From Prostheceraeus crozeri (taxonomy: Eukaryota > Platyhelminthes > Polycladida > Euryleptidae), in contig CAJQUW010009196.1 of assembly GCA_907163375.1 (NCBI GenBank), positions 1-64,000 on the forward strand: DNA of 64,000 nt. The letters are read 5' to 3'. The position numbers and the translations under genes were made by a program. Below, piece after piece: positions 22,540 to 31,956 of the stretch. The notes under the pieces are model-generated. The model was not told the DNA's origin and made no database searches. It worked only from the letters and a program-made list of their open reading frames with translations. How positions within the stretch are numbered: position 1 is the first letter of the stretch; every line of letters starts with the position of its first letter.

Positions 22540-23163
22540 TTAATGGACATTGAAAAAATGAATAAAGAAAAACACAAAGATAGAGTACGCTATATGAAAG
22601 ATAAGGAATCTCAATTATTATTAAGATTAGAGCATTATAAAAAATTAAGAAAGAGATGGACCAAAGTTAAGAATGTAACACAAGGAATTGGCATATTCTT
22701 AACAATAAGTTTAGGTGCTTTAACAATTGTCATTTCATCTGGCGTTCTTACAATTCCTGTTGTTGCTACAGCTTTAACAGGTACGGGTGTTTTTGCAACT
22801 TCACTTGTTACAATGTTAGATAAATCTTTAATAACTAAGAAACGAAAATCATTAAAAACTAAGCATTTACATATTAAAGAAGTCTATGATAAACTACATT
22901 ACTACTTTCAAAGAGTATGTGATGATAATGTTATTACGTTAGATGAGATTGAAAAATTTGATCAAATAGCTAATGAAGTAAATCAAACCTTTCAATTACA
23001 GTCCGAAAAAGTTGATGATAAAAATACAAAGGATGGCAAAATTTCTAGCGATGGTAAAATTTCTAATGAAGAAAATGACAAAATTTTTTTAGAAGAGCTA
23101 AAAACTTTAAGCGAAAATTTAAGCAAAACTTTATTAAACAAAACTTTATTAAACAAAACTTAA
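22471..23163 (+). CDS. Unknown membrane-type protein (first Polinton gene)
   Basis: 230 residues from the ATG at 22471, chosen because it follows the TTTAAAAATG context shared by this element's genes. No family is recognised. Visible features are a charged lysine-rich N-terminal third and a long hydrophobic stretch at about residues 72-118 (GIGIFLTISLGALTIVISSG then VVATALTGTGVFATSL). That stretch is long enough for two membrane passes. A charged helical C-terminus ends in NKTLLNKT repeats. The first 23 codons lie inside the terminal inverted repeat and are duplicated at the other end of the element. A small membrane or virion-associated protein is possible; function unknown. Confidence 0.65.
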   Translation: MDETKVEETARIYPSLSYERSSTLMDIEKMNKEKHKDRVRYMKDKESQLLLRLEHYKKLRKRWTKVKNVTQGIGIFLTISLGALTIVISSGVLTIPVVATALTGTGVFATSLVTMLDKSLITKKRKSLKTKHLHIKEVYDKLHYYFQRVCDDNVITLDEIEKFDQIANEVNQTFQLQSEKVDDKNTKDGKISSDGKISNEENDKIFLEELKTLSENLSKTLLNKTLLNKT

Positions 23164-23284
23164 AACGAGAAAACTTTAAACGAAAAGATGTCAGACAACA
23201 AAGCAATAAAAAAATAATTTGTTCAGTAAAATGTTTTTGTTGTATTCCAATGTTACCACAAAATTCAAATATTATATTTTAAAA

Positions 23285-24109
23285 ATGGATAAAATTAAAG
23301 CTGATAATCAAAAAAGAATTAAACAATTAGAAGAGTTAATAAAACAAAGAAATATTATGAAAGAAAATCATCTTCAACATAGAATGATAAAAGCTGGTAT
23401 TCAATCTGATATGTTTGAAAAAATGCAGCAAACCGAGCAAGTAAAAACTGATTTTGAAAAAACTATGGAACCATTTAAAACTCTTGAAAAAGAAAGTACA
23501 AATAATGATAAACAAATTGATATAACAGATCCAGAGCACAAAACTATATTAGATGACTATGGATTACTAGAATCAAACATTAATAAGAAATTACCAAAAT
23601 CTATGCAATTTGAACATTCTATTTCATTTATAGATGGAAAAACAATACCTAGATTTTATCTCGGTCAAAAAGAAATATTTCCACAACCTTTTCGAAGTAT
23701 AATTTTTTCACCAGATAAATCTCCTTTTAATTTAGATAGAAATTTTGTTAATCTTTTAAGAGGAGCAGATTTAAATAATTATGCTGTAGAAGATCTCATA
23801 AAATATAAAGCCATGTTAGACAGAGTTGGTGCAGTAAAATCTCTTAGACGTTATAAACAATTAGAAAATTTATTATCAACGGGAGTTAAAGTAGGGAAAG
23901 GTTTATCTGAAAAACAGAAAACAGAAACAACCATATTTTTACCAGATGATCCACAAGAATTACTAAATAGATTAAATATTTTAATATCTTCAATAAAAGA
24001 AGGACATAATTCTAGTTTCAATGAAATTCATGCTATATTGAAAAGACTGTTAGAAAAGAAGATTCTAAATGAAGAGGATTATAAAAGTGTAACGAACCGA
24101 ATGTTCTAG
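23285..24109 (+). CDS. Conserved Polinton-type protein of unknown function
   Basis: 274 residues from the ATG at 23285 (AAAAATGG context). The N-terminal ~80 residues are highly charged and likely coiled coil. The middle has a compact segment FRSIIFSPDKSPFNLDRNFV then NLLRGADLNNYAVEDLIKYK. This echoes a module I associate with an unnamed Polinton/adintovirus protein (a GLWELL...Y..EDL..Y pattern), seen here in diverged form. The last codons (TNRMF and stop) are made by a GC-rich double hairpin element at 24091-24120. It sits between the membrane protein and the penton gene on the same strand. No biochemical role can be assigned. Confidence 0.6.
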   Translation: MDKIKADNQKRIKQLEELIKQRNIMKENHLQHRMIKAGIQSDMFEKMQQTEQVKTDFEKTMEPFKTLEKESTNNDKQIDITDPEHKTILDDYGLLESNINKKLPKSMQFEHSISFIDGKTIPRFYLGQKEIFPQPFRSIIFSPDKSPFNLDRNFVNLLRGADLNNYAVEDLIKYKAMLDRVGAVKSLRRYKQLENLLSTGVKVGKGLSEKQKTETTIFLPDDPQELLNRLNILISSIKEGHNSSFNEIHAILKRLLEKKILNEEDYKSVTNRMF

Positions 24110-24120
24110 GGCTTCGCCCG
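24091..24120 (+). repeat. Palindromic mini-element A1, gene 3' end
   Basis: Two adjacent hairpins: GAACCGAATGTTC and GGGCTTCGCCC. It supplies the last codons and stop of the preceding gene. The same ~30-bp unit recurs at 28525-28553, 31165-31195 and 37043-37072, always in the sense orientation of the gene it touches. Confidence 0.8.
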
Positions 24121-24185
24121 TAGCTGAAATATGTTGTTTCTAATTTTTTTTTAAAAAAATATTTATTTAAAATTTTAACTAAAAA

Positions 24186-24955
24186 ATGTGTTCAGCAGAT
24201 TTAGACAAAATTAATAATCATTTAGAAAATTTGACAGAGATTTTGGGTTCATCAAAATTTAGTACGACGTTAAAAATTATAACAACTACTTCACACACTT
24301 GTAATTTAGAACCCATTCTACATTTGGAACAAAATAAAAATTATCAAATTGCATTGACTAGTTTCTCTACATTTAACACTATTCAAAACGTTATCAAAGA
24401 TGTGAATGATCAATTTAGATATTCTACTGATAAAGGCAAAACGTGGAAAGTACTAACTTTTCTTCCTGGTTCTTACGAAGTTGAATCAATATCAAATGAA
24501 ATTAAGAGACATTTAGGTATACCATTTAGAGATAAGAAACAATTACATTTTGCAGTTGAACCGGCAGTTAATAAATTTTCTCTTACTTTAGACGAAAATC
24601 ATCAAGTTGATTTTAATCATGATAGATCATTGTCAAAGCTATTAGGATTTAATAAACAAACCTATAGTCAAGGTTATCATTTAGGTGAGAAGATTCCAAA
24701 AATAACTGAAATAAATTCAGTTGTTGTACATTGTGACATTATTGAAGGAGGATATATAAATGGTAAATTGTCAAATTTAATATTCAGTTTTCCAGCTTTT
24801 ACTGTAACCATTGGTTTCCACAAACATTAATATATTTTCCTATTACAAGAAAAACTATTAACAACATTAACATTAGAATCACTGATGAGAAAGGACAAGA
24901 AATAAATTTTGGAGGTGAAGAGATTATGATAGATCTTTTGGTTCGAGAGGTATAA
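24186..24955 (+). pseudogene. Penton-like capsid protein, one frameshift
   Basis: The ATG at 24186 follows an A-rich leader. Visible motifs are YQIALTSFSTFNTIQNV, GSYEVESISNEIKRHL, VDF..., LLGF, and INSVVVHCDIIEGGY then NGKLSNLIFSFP. I recognise this succession as the penton-type single-jelly-roll protein of Polintons and adintoviruses, which would form capsid vertices. The first frame stops at 24830. The expected C-terminal strand (an IRITD...G.EI.F.GE pattern) continues in another frame to a stop at 24953-24955. A frameshift therefore lies at about 24800-24840. A hairpin cluster overlaps the true 3' end. Confidence 0.75.
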
Positions 24956-25000
24956 ACTCCCGTTCGGGAGGTATAAACTCCTACGCGAAGCTAGAGAAGT
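24945..25000 (+). terminator. Hairpin cluster at penton gene end
   Basis: CTCCCGTTCGGGAG at 24957-24970 is a perfect stem with a TTCG-type loop. It is embedded between two copies of GGTATAAACTCC, with GCGAAGC just after. The cluster overlaps the last codons and stop of the penton frame. A 3'-end role is inferred from position. Confidence 0.5.
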
Positions 25001-25067
25001 TTAATTTTCTTCTTCTTCTTTAGAAACAAAAAATTAAAAAATTAAAATTGAAATTTTTTATTAAAAA

Positions 25068-25816
25068 ATGAGTGAAGTACCCCCATTTAATAAAAAAAAA
25101 CTTAAATTTAATCATCATCCAAATTTATCTAATAAAGTTTTGTCAGTTATTTGTGGAAGATCAGGTTGTGGAAAAACGTATCTATTGTTTAAAATTTTAA
25201 CGACTCCAAATTTTTTGGATTATAACAATCTTATAATTTATACAACAACGGCAGAACAACCCGTCTATCAATTTTTAAAATATGGATTTGAAAATAATCT
25301 TAAAAAAACAGCAATTGCTTCATTATTCAAAGAATATGAAAAATCTGAAGATGAAGAAGAAATAAGTTCGTGGTGTGAAGAAGCAACAAAAATAATCAGT
25401 TAGTCGAAACCAATAAAAATAAGCATATAAAGATACAACTAATAGATGATAGTGGTAATATGCAAGATCCTAGTAAACTAGATAAAACAATGAAACATTG
25501 TGTAATTTTTGATGATTGTGTTAATGATAGAAATCAGTCAGTTCAGAGAAATTATTTCACAAGAGGTAGACATAATAACTGTAGTGTTTTTTATTTAACA
25601 CAAAGTATGTATTCATTAGACGGAAGTGTTATTAGAAAGAATGCAAATATATTTATACTATTTGAAATAAATGCAAGAAACTTAAGTGATTTGTTAAGAG
25701 ATGTATGTGTAAGAAATAAAGATGAATTTAAACAATCGTGTAACAATGCTTGGTCAAAAGATTATGGATTCATTACAATTACTATTGATAAAAAAATTCA
25801 TGATAGAGTTATCTAA
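25068..25816 (+). pseudogene. Packaging ATPase (FtsK/HerA-A32 type), one frameshift
   Basis: The ATG at 25068 follows TTTTTTATTAAAAA. Walker A is GRSGCGKT at about residue 29; Walker B is HCVIFDD near 25497. A later segment YFTRGRHNNCSVFYLTQS matches the sensor/arginine region of A32-like genome-packaging ATPases, which push DNA into capsids. The first frame ends at 25403. The second is open from about 25380 to 25816 in a different phase. A single indel, probably in the A-rich run near 25385-25395, separates Walker A from Walker B. Length is otherwise normal for the family. Confidence 0.85.
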
Positions 25817-25819
25817 CAA

Positions 25820-25850
25820 TTGTTCTCTGACTGAAAGTCGATAGAACATT
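25820..25850. terminator. Nested hairpin between convergent ATPase and PolB genes
   Basis: GACTGAAAGTC (25829-25839) is nested within GTTCT/AGAAC arms. It stands in the ~140-bp gap between two convergent genes, a natural place for a bidirectional 3'-end signal. Confidence 0.5.
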
Positions 25851-25952
25851 TGTTTACCGAGTGATAAAAAATATACAAATATAGTGTTATAATATTTTAT
25901 TATTTTTTATTTTATGTATATATCAAATTTGTCTATCTTAGAAATTAGAAAA

Positions 25953-28900
25953 TTAAAAAGGTTCAGTAGTTATTCCATCAGGTAAAATTTTTCTTTTATC
26001 ATCAAATGGATCTAATGCTAATTTATGTTCCTCTTTTAAATACATTTTATGTTTTTTTGAATTAAGTCTATAATTACATGCTGTTTTTATTTCATTATTA
26101 AATAATGCATTTTTATAATCTTGAAATGTCATTTGATTAGCCACTGATGCCTTTGAAATTCCTTTTAATGTTTTATGTGTTTTAATATTATTAGTTGTAT
26201 CATAACAGCAACATTCAGATTTTAAAAATATAGCTTCTGTTATGAAATCTTCATTTCCTTCTAATTCATCTTTTACTTTACATAAATCAGAAGGATGAAT
26301 GATATCTTTTATTTTATTAATTTCTTCATCAAGTGTAGAATTATACGGTATTGTTAATTCTAAGAAAACAGAATCGGTATCTGTAAAGTGTAATTTATAG
26401 TTTTTGCCATAAGCAGGTGCTAAATAATCATATATAAATCTATACATAAATAGTTTAGCTAATTCTAATATAGTGAAACCAATGAAATTAAACTTATCAT
26501 GTTTTACGCTAATTCGACGTAAATGTACAGCACATAGTTCATCACTAAATCTAGTAGTTCTTTTATATGTAGGTTTCCTTGTTAAATTTTGAAACCTATC
26601 TTTATCATGAACTATTTCAATATTTTGTCTATTACGCACATTTTCTAAAGTCTTCCCATAAAATGCATTATTCATTAATTTGAAGAACACGTTTCCAAAA
26701 TCATCTTTATTTCTTTTAGCTATTTTGCGTTTTTCAATATTGAACTCTATATAATTTTTTAACCACCTAGATTTTTGATAAAATAGTTTTCGATGTATTT
26801 TGGTGAGAATCATTCCATGATCTAAATACCAATCTAGCATTCTTCCTTCAACAACATACTTTCCTTTATTGCTTTGTGTTAACATAAGTTTTTTTGTTGG
26901 TCTGTATTTTTTAGGAATTAAAGATTTTTGATAATCTGAAAAATCTTCTATATTAGGAATTTTGTTTTCGGGACAGAAAGGAAAATATTTTGTTTTATCT
27001 TTTATTTCATCAGGGTATACTAAATCAACTTCATATATATAACCATGATTATAATTTCCATCATATGTTTTTTGATAATCAAGAATATTACACCATGACA
27101 TTTCACCTGTTGGTAATTCTTGTATCATGCAAGAAGAATATAAGCTATTAAAATCATAATATAACAAATAGTTTTCTCTCATGATTTCATCAACTGCTGC
27201 TTGACTATCTTCATTTGATATAAGTCCTTCTATATTTTGATTAAACAATTTTATAAACTGATCACTTTCTTCTGGAGATAAAGGTTTCATTATTCCATAA
27301 TCATCAGGATTTACTTTTTTATTGTAACACTGTACATAACGATTACCTAAAACTGATGAAACTCCACCTCTAATTCCAGATTCAAAAAATAATAATTTAT
27401 CATATGTATTTTCTTTATAATGTTTAAGTTTAACGGACTTTGTCCTAGAGCCATCGGCTTGAACACCAGTATGTTTTAATCCTGCTAGCCATGTTAAACC
27501 TGGTGTAGAATAACAATAACATGGATCTATTCCGTAATATTCTAAACACATGTCACGAAAGTTTTCGAAAAGATCAGCTAGTATTAATACATCTATCTGA
27601 AGATATTTCATTGTATAATCATACATTGTTCTACAATTTAACTCTCTCCAATTCTTTCCAGCTTCTGCATAGTCTTCGTCAGATAATTGTGATTGTTTTA
27701 ATGTTGATTTAAATTTATTTATTGGAGGAAGTTGTTCTTCTTCCATAATTTTATTCACAGAATTAAAATCTCCAGTTATATCAGTCTTCGACTGTGAGCC
27801 GCAGGCTATGTACTCATACGGAAATATTCCTTTTAAAGGTTTTAAATTATATTTATTTAATATTTTACATTGTTCAGATTTCAAAGTTTTTCCCATAACA
27901 TCTAATGAATAAGGAGTAAAAAATCTAAATGCATCTAAAATTCTAATACAACCTAATTGCATTGAAAAATATTCTTCTTCTGTTTTACAAAGTACATTTA
28001 TTTGTTGTTGTTGTAATTTTTCAGATGAAAATAAATCTTTCATTACTAGATGGAAATCATATTTAGAACCATTATAGAAATATAGAGGAACAAAGTTATA
28101 TTTAAATTTATTAGCATTAAGATTACAAGAGTTATGTGCTACACCTCTATATAATCCATTTAGATGATCATGATCTTTTACCTTATCAAGATATCTACCT
28201 TTGCCATTTTTATAATTTTTTGTAAATTCTTTTCCACAGTAATAACATTTTGTTTCATTAATAAAATTAAATTTTTCTTTTTCTGTTAATGGCATCATTG
28301 GAATATTTGTTTCAAGCAATTGTGAAAAATAATTTTGTAATTCTTCTACTTTCTTTGTAAACATTTCTGAACTATCTTCACCATAGTATTGAAAATATTC
28401 TGATTTAAATAATTCAGGATAATTTGAATGAATGTACATTCCCCAACATAATGGTTTTTGTTCAAATAAATATTTTTCTTTGCTTTGTTCAGGTGCACTT
28501 CTTTCAGAATTATCATTTTCAGAATCGGGCGAAGCCCTGGAACTTTCCGTTCGATTTTGTGTCATATTAACATTATATGCTTCAAAATCACAATAAATAG
28601 TAAAGGGTACTTTATTTTTAATATACCATTTATTATATTCTAAATAATCATCTTTAGGAAATGTGTTTCTGACTGCTTCATTTTGTTGGCAATTCTCCAA
28701 ATGTCTATTCATTTCTTCTTTAGTTCTAAAACTTGTCATACATTGGAGACAAGGAAAATTGGCATTATCTGAAGTTTTTGTGAATATAGAAACATCTTTA
28801 CACAATATAAAATGACCCTGATAATATAATATATTCGCTTGTGCTGGCTGTTTTGTCTGTTCTAGTTTTTCAAATTTATCTTTATATATTTCATGTGTTT

Positions 28901-30431
28901 CATCAATTTCTTTTGTAAGATTAAATGTATTTCGATGAAAATTTTGATTTAATATTTGTAACTGATAACTATATTCTTTATCATATTGTTCTTTATATTG
29001 TTGTAGACATTTTTTTAAAGATTCATTTATTTTTTGATTGGTTTCATTTTCTTCATTATTTAATTCTTTATTGTCTTCATTTAATTTTTGAATCGTTTCT
29101 ATCTTATTTTGATATTTATGGCCATATTCTTGTACTAATATTTTTGTTTGTTGTTGATAATCTGTTTTACATTTTTCTAAAATTTCATTTAAATTTTGTA
29201 ATTTTTGTTGATATTCTAAAGATAAAGATAAATAATCGGTATCATAATCATAATTATAATTACGTCCTTTATAATTATTATGACTAATCATTATTGGTGA
29301 TAGTGTTTTTATAATTTCAAATTTTTCAGTACATATTATATTTCCTTGGTAAAAAATATTATGATGCAAGTAATTTCCCCTATCATTATATACTATTTCT
29401 GATTGACATAAATTTTTATTATTCAAATAAAATTTTTTTGAATCTGAGTAAAGTGGAGTAATTTTACCAATAGAAACATAATTCACATTTAATTCAAAAA
29501 CATTTACTTCTATTAAATTTTTATTCTTTTTATGAAACTTTTTTAACCTATTATAATCATATGGAAATTCATCTAAGCCATCAGAAAGATCAAATTCATT
29601 TATGTATTCTTCTTTATTGTAATGACTTAGTCTTTCTTTGTGATATTTTGCAGGATGTAAATGTGCTATAATACTCCACAGAAAACAATAATCATCTTCA
29701 TTTTTTATGTTGATTATTTGTGGTGAACTGAAAGGCAAAGGAACATAACTACCACCAGCATTATTTTTATATTTATCAATTACTATTTTCTTAGATAGTA
29801 TTTTAACAAATCTCCAACCAGATTCACGTAACTGGGCTTCAATTATACAATTTTCTAATTTAAGTATCATCGATTCAAATATGGGTTGTATATCATTTAC
29901 ATTATGAATTTCTTGTGAATTTGTAAAATGTCCTTGTATTATTTCTTCAGGAATTCCATCAGGTCCATTTTTTGTATAAAGTACTTCTACATTCATATAA
30001 CATTTGAAAGATTTCTTAAATATATTATAAAAGTTTGTTAATACTTTATAAAAAGTTTTATCGGTTTCATTATGTTCAACAGATTCATTAAATAAATATT
30101 TTATATCTGTTACCGCTTCATCGGTTCGTTCAGCTTCATCAAATTCATCAGTATCGCTAAATAAATATCTTCCATCTGGTAGGGTCTCATATTCACTATT
30201 AAAAACTTTTTTATATTCCGAATGTGAATAATCATCAAACATTTTTTTAACTTTTATATCAGTAGGTAATGTTTCTAGATAGTTTTTATAACTATTTAAT
30301 TTTAATATATTTCCTTCATCAACTCGTTCTACATTTTGTAAATGCAATTTACTATTTAAATGAGATTGATAACTTCTTTTTGTTTGCAACTTTTTTTTAC
30401 ATAAGTTACAATAAAACTTGGTATTTTCCAT
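25953..30431 (-). CDS. polB: Protein-primed family B DNA polymerase with zinc-finger N-terminus
   Basis: The open frame starts at 30482. I prefer the ATG at 30431 (AAAAAAATGG context), giving 1492 residues. Positions below count from 30482. A C2H2 finger lies at ~24-44 and a second (CLQC...H...C) at ~575. Exo I is CDFEAY at ~631. A CYYC...DHDH...GVAHNSCN zinc/HNH-like module lies at ~746-785. Exo II is YNGSKYDFHL at ~804 and Exo III is YLQIDVLILADLF at ~960. Pol A is YYDFNSLYSS at ~1109, Pol B is NNAFYGKTLENV at ~1272 and Pol C is TDTDSVF at ~1369. All exonuclease and polymerase residues are present. It would copy the linear element from a protein primer. Three GC-rich hairpin insertions lie in its coding sequence. 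It is the longest intact gene here. Confidence 0.95.
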   Translation of the reverse strand: MENTKFYCNLCKKKLQTKRSYQSHLNSKLHLQNVERVDEGNILKLNSYKNYLETLPTDIKVKKMFDDYSHSEYKKVFNSEYETLPDGRYLFSDTDEFDEAERTDEAVTDIKYLFNESVEHNETDKTFYKVLTNFYNIFKKSFKCYMNVEVLYTKNGPDGIPEEIIQGHFTNSQEIHNVNDIQPIFESMILKLENCIIEAQLRESGWRFVKILSKKIVIDKYKNNAGGSYVPLPFSSPQIINIKNEDDYCFLWSIIAHLHPAKYHKERLSHYNKEEYINEFDLSDGLDEFPYDYNRLKKFHKKNKNLIEVNVFELNVNYVSIGKITPLYSDSKKFYLNNKNLCQSEIVYNDRGNYLHHNIFYQGNIICTEKFEIIKTLSPIMISHNNYKGRNYNYDYDTDYLSLSLEYQQKLQNLNEILEKCKTDYQQQTKILVQEYGHKYQNKIETIQKLNEDNKELNNEENETNQKINESLKKCLQQYKEQYDKEYSYQLQILNQNFHRNTFNLTKEIDETHEIYKDKFEKLEQTKQPAQANILYYQGHFILCKDVSIFTKTSDNANFPCLQCMTSFRTKEEMNRHLENCQQNEAVRNTFPKDDYLEYNKWYIKNKVPFTIYCDFEAYNVNMTQNRTESSRASPDSENDNSERSAPEQSKEKYLFEQKPLCWGMYIHSNYPELFKSEYFQYYGEDSSEMFTKKVEELQNYFSQLLETNIPMMPLTEKEKFNFINETKCYYCGKEFTKNYKNGKGRYLDKVKDHDHLNGLYRGVAHNSCNLNANKFKYNFVPLYFYNGSKYDFHLVMKDLFSSEKLQQQQINVLCKTEEEYFSMQLGCIRILDAFRFFTPYSLDVMGKTLKSEQCKILNKYNLKPLKGIFPYEYIACGSQSKTDITGDFNSVNKIMEEEQLPPINKFKSTLKQSQLSDEDYAEAGKNWRELNCRTMYDYTMKYLQIDVLILADLFENFRDMCLEYYGIDPCYCYSTPGLTWLAGLKHTGVQADGSRTKSVKLKHYKENTYDKLLFFESGIRGGVSSVLGNRYVQCYNKKVNPDDYGIMKPLSPEESDQFIKLFNQNIEGLISNEDSQAAVDEIMRENYLLYYDFNSLYSSCMIQELPTGEMSWCNILDYQKTYDGNYNHGYIYEVDLVYPDEIKDKTKYFPFCPENKIPNIEDFSDYQKSLIPKKYRPTKKLMLTQSNKGKYVVEGRMLDWYLDHGMILTKIHRKLFYQKSRWLKNYIEFNIEKRKIAKRNKDDFGNVFFKLMNNAFYGKTLENVRNRQNIEIVHDKDRFQNLTRKPTYKRTTRFSDELCAVHLRRISVKHDKFNFIGFTILELAKLFMYRFIYDYLAPAYGKNYKLHFTDTDSVFLELTIPYNSTLDEEINKIKDIIHPSDLCKVKDELEGNEDFITEAIFLKSECCCYDTTNNIKTHKTLKGISKASVANQMTFQDYKNALFNNEIKTACNYRLNSKKHKMYLKEEHKLALDPFDDKRKILPDGITTEPF
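27435..27459 (-). repeat. Double-hairpin insertion within PolB (B)
   Basis: GGACTTTGTCC (27435-27445) and AGCCATCGGCT (27449-27459) are perfect small stems 3 bases apart. In PolB they encode the ADGSRTKS stretch. GC content is far above the surrounding gene. Confidence 0.7.
27782..27807 (-). repeat. Double-hairpin insertion within PolB (C)
   Basis: CAGTCTTCGACTG (27782-27794) and AGCCGCAGGCT (27797-27807). In PolB they encode ACGSQSKTD between the catalytic blocks Exo II and Exo III. Confidence 0.7.
28525..28553 (-). repeat. Palindromic mini-element A2 within PolB
   Basis: Same ~30-bp family as 24091-24120, in frame, encoding RTESSRASPD just after Exo I. The unrelated protein at 30900-31910 carries RTEGSRVLPD from copy A3. 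Confidence 0.8.
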
Positions 30432-30551
30432 TTTTTTAATTTTTAAAGAAAAAATTTGTGTTTTAATTTTAGATATAAACATTTTAATATCAAGGACTTG
30501 AGTGTTATTTTATATTATTATATATTACACGTTCTTTAGTTATTTTTTTTC

Positions 30552-30640
30552 TTTATCATATTAAGTTTAATCACATTAAGTTTTATCATATTAAGTTTTA
30601 TCATATTAAGTTTTATCATATTAAGTTTCATCATATAATG
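30552..30640. repeat. 15-bp tandem array upstream of PolB
   Basis: About six units of TTTTATCATATTAAG with minor variants. It lies upstream (minus-strand sense) of PolB. It also overlaps the last codons of the reading-frame extension of the neighbouring gene. Confidence 0.75.
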
Positions 30641-31910
30641 TTTTATCAAAAGATAATTTAAATTTATTTTCACTAACTATTGATTCTTCATCATCATAAA
30701 TTGATTCTTCATCATCATCATAAATTACACTTTTTGGGATTGGATACCATTCCCTGATAGGAATATCTAATTCTAAATTACATTTCTTATCTGATAATAA
30801 TATAATAGAGAATAATATTGGTCTTTGTTCTCTTTTGGAAAATTTAATAACACCACTATAATCTGAATCACTTTTAGTTTTTATTAAAGATGATAAAATT
30901 TAAAATTGATTAGATGTAAATCCTAATTTAAATTTTGTAGACCCGACACATAGTTGTCTAGCAGTATCTTCAACTATACCATCATTATTATTTTCAATTG
31001 TAAGAAAATGAAATTTAGATAAATCTTTATAATTACTAATATTTTTATAATCTTTTTTACCATTTACACCATTTTCAGATATTTTTGAATCATCATCTAT
31101 ATTATCATCATCTATATTATTATCATCTATATTATTATCATTATTATCATAAGATTCTTTAAGATCGGGCAAAACCCTAGAACCTTCGGTTCGTTTATTA
31201 TGATTATGGTCATTGTTAATAGTATAAGGTGTAGTCCACATATAAATTTTCTCTTGTTGAGCTAAACCATTTATATAAGATTTTAATAAATTAATATTTA
31301 AGTTGGAATATAATCCTATATACGTATCATCATCATATCTTTGGGGCATTTCTAATGTTTCTTGTTTATAAATTGTGTCTCTATAATATACTTGACATAA
31401 TAATTCTTCATTATGTTTTTTACTCTCTATGTGAATGTTATATTGATTTTGTTCATCAACAAATAATCTTATTTTTTCTTTGGAAAAAGATTTTAATTTT
31501 TTAACTAATTCTTTAATATTGATATAATTAATAATTTTATTTTCTATCCAATCAGTATTACTAATCGGCAAAACTGCTCTAATAAAACCGAAAACATTAT
31601 TATGACCTATTATAACCATATTTTCTTTATTTAATTCAACATAAGCTACATCATTATATTTGCTTACAATCTCCATAAATTTAATAAATGGATCACCTGG
31701 AAATAAACAATAGTTAGTTTCTATAGAAGGTAAACCTTTAGTCTGTTCTCTAAATATTTCGGCTTGTAATTCCAACAAAAGATTAACATCTATACATGGA
31801 TTATTATTATTATTATCAAAACATTTATTTTCAAATCCCGTTGATCTCGTCGAATAAGAAGAACAGGATGATGCGGACGAATATAATTTTTTTAAATTTG
31901 GGGTTTCCAT
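30621..31910 (-). pseudogene. Unknown Polinton protein with an internal stop
   Basis: The frame from the ATG at 31910 (AAAAAATGG context) runs 336 codons to a TAA at 30900-30902. It then stays open in the same frame for 92 more codons to 30621. The downstream part (SLIKTKSDSDYSGVIKFSKRE then ...ELDIPIREWYPIP) reads like real protein, so the TAA is probably a nonsense mutation. I recognise no family. The middle (FMEIVSKYNDVAYVELNKEN...VIIGHN) has alternating strands loosely like a sliding clamp, but I do not call it. A polymorphic NNIDD repeat lies at about residues 252-275, beside hairpin element A3. It is divergent from the fibre-like gene, 46 bp away. Confidence 0.55.
31165..31195 (-). repeat. 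Palindromic mini-element A3 in coding sequence
   Basis: The hairpins GGGCAAAACCC and GAACCTTCGGTTC in the A-family arrangement. Encodes RTEGSRVLPD within the unknown protein, next to a low-complexity Asp/Asn tract. Confidence 0.8.
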
Positions 31911-31956
31911 TTTTTTATTTTTATTAGAAAAAAATTTATTTTTTTATTGTTAAAAG
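31911..31956. promoter_or_regulatory. Divergent promoter region
   Basis: 46 bp of almost pure A/T between the divergent starts of the unknown gene (minus) and the fibre-like gene (plus). It contains ATTTTTTTAT and ATTTTTTTATTG runs directed toward both ATGs, the same T-run/AT/A-run context seen before the other genes of this element. Confidence 0.5.

Noticed and set aside
25404-25459. A spliced intron inside the ATPase gene
   Set aside because: The frames overlap before the first stop and there are no splice consensus sites. A single indel in an A-rich run explains it better.
30900-31910. Sliding clamp (PCNA-like) for the unknown minus-strand gene
   Set aside because: There is only a vague strand pattern and no clamp signature residues that I can point to.
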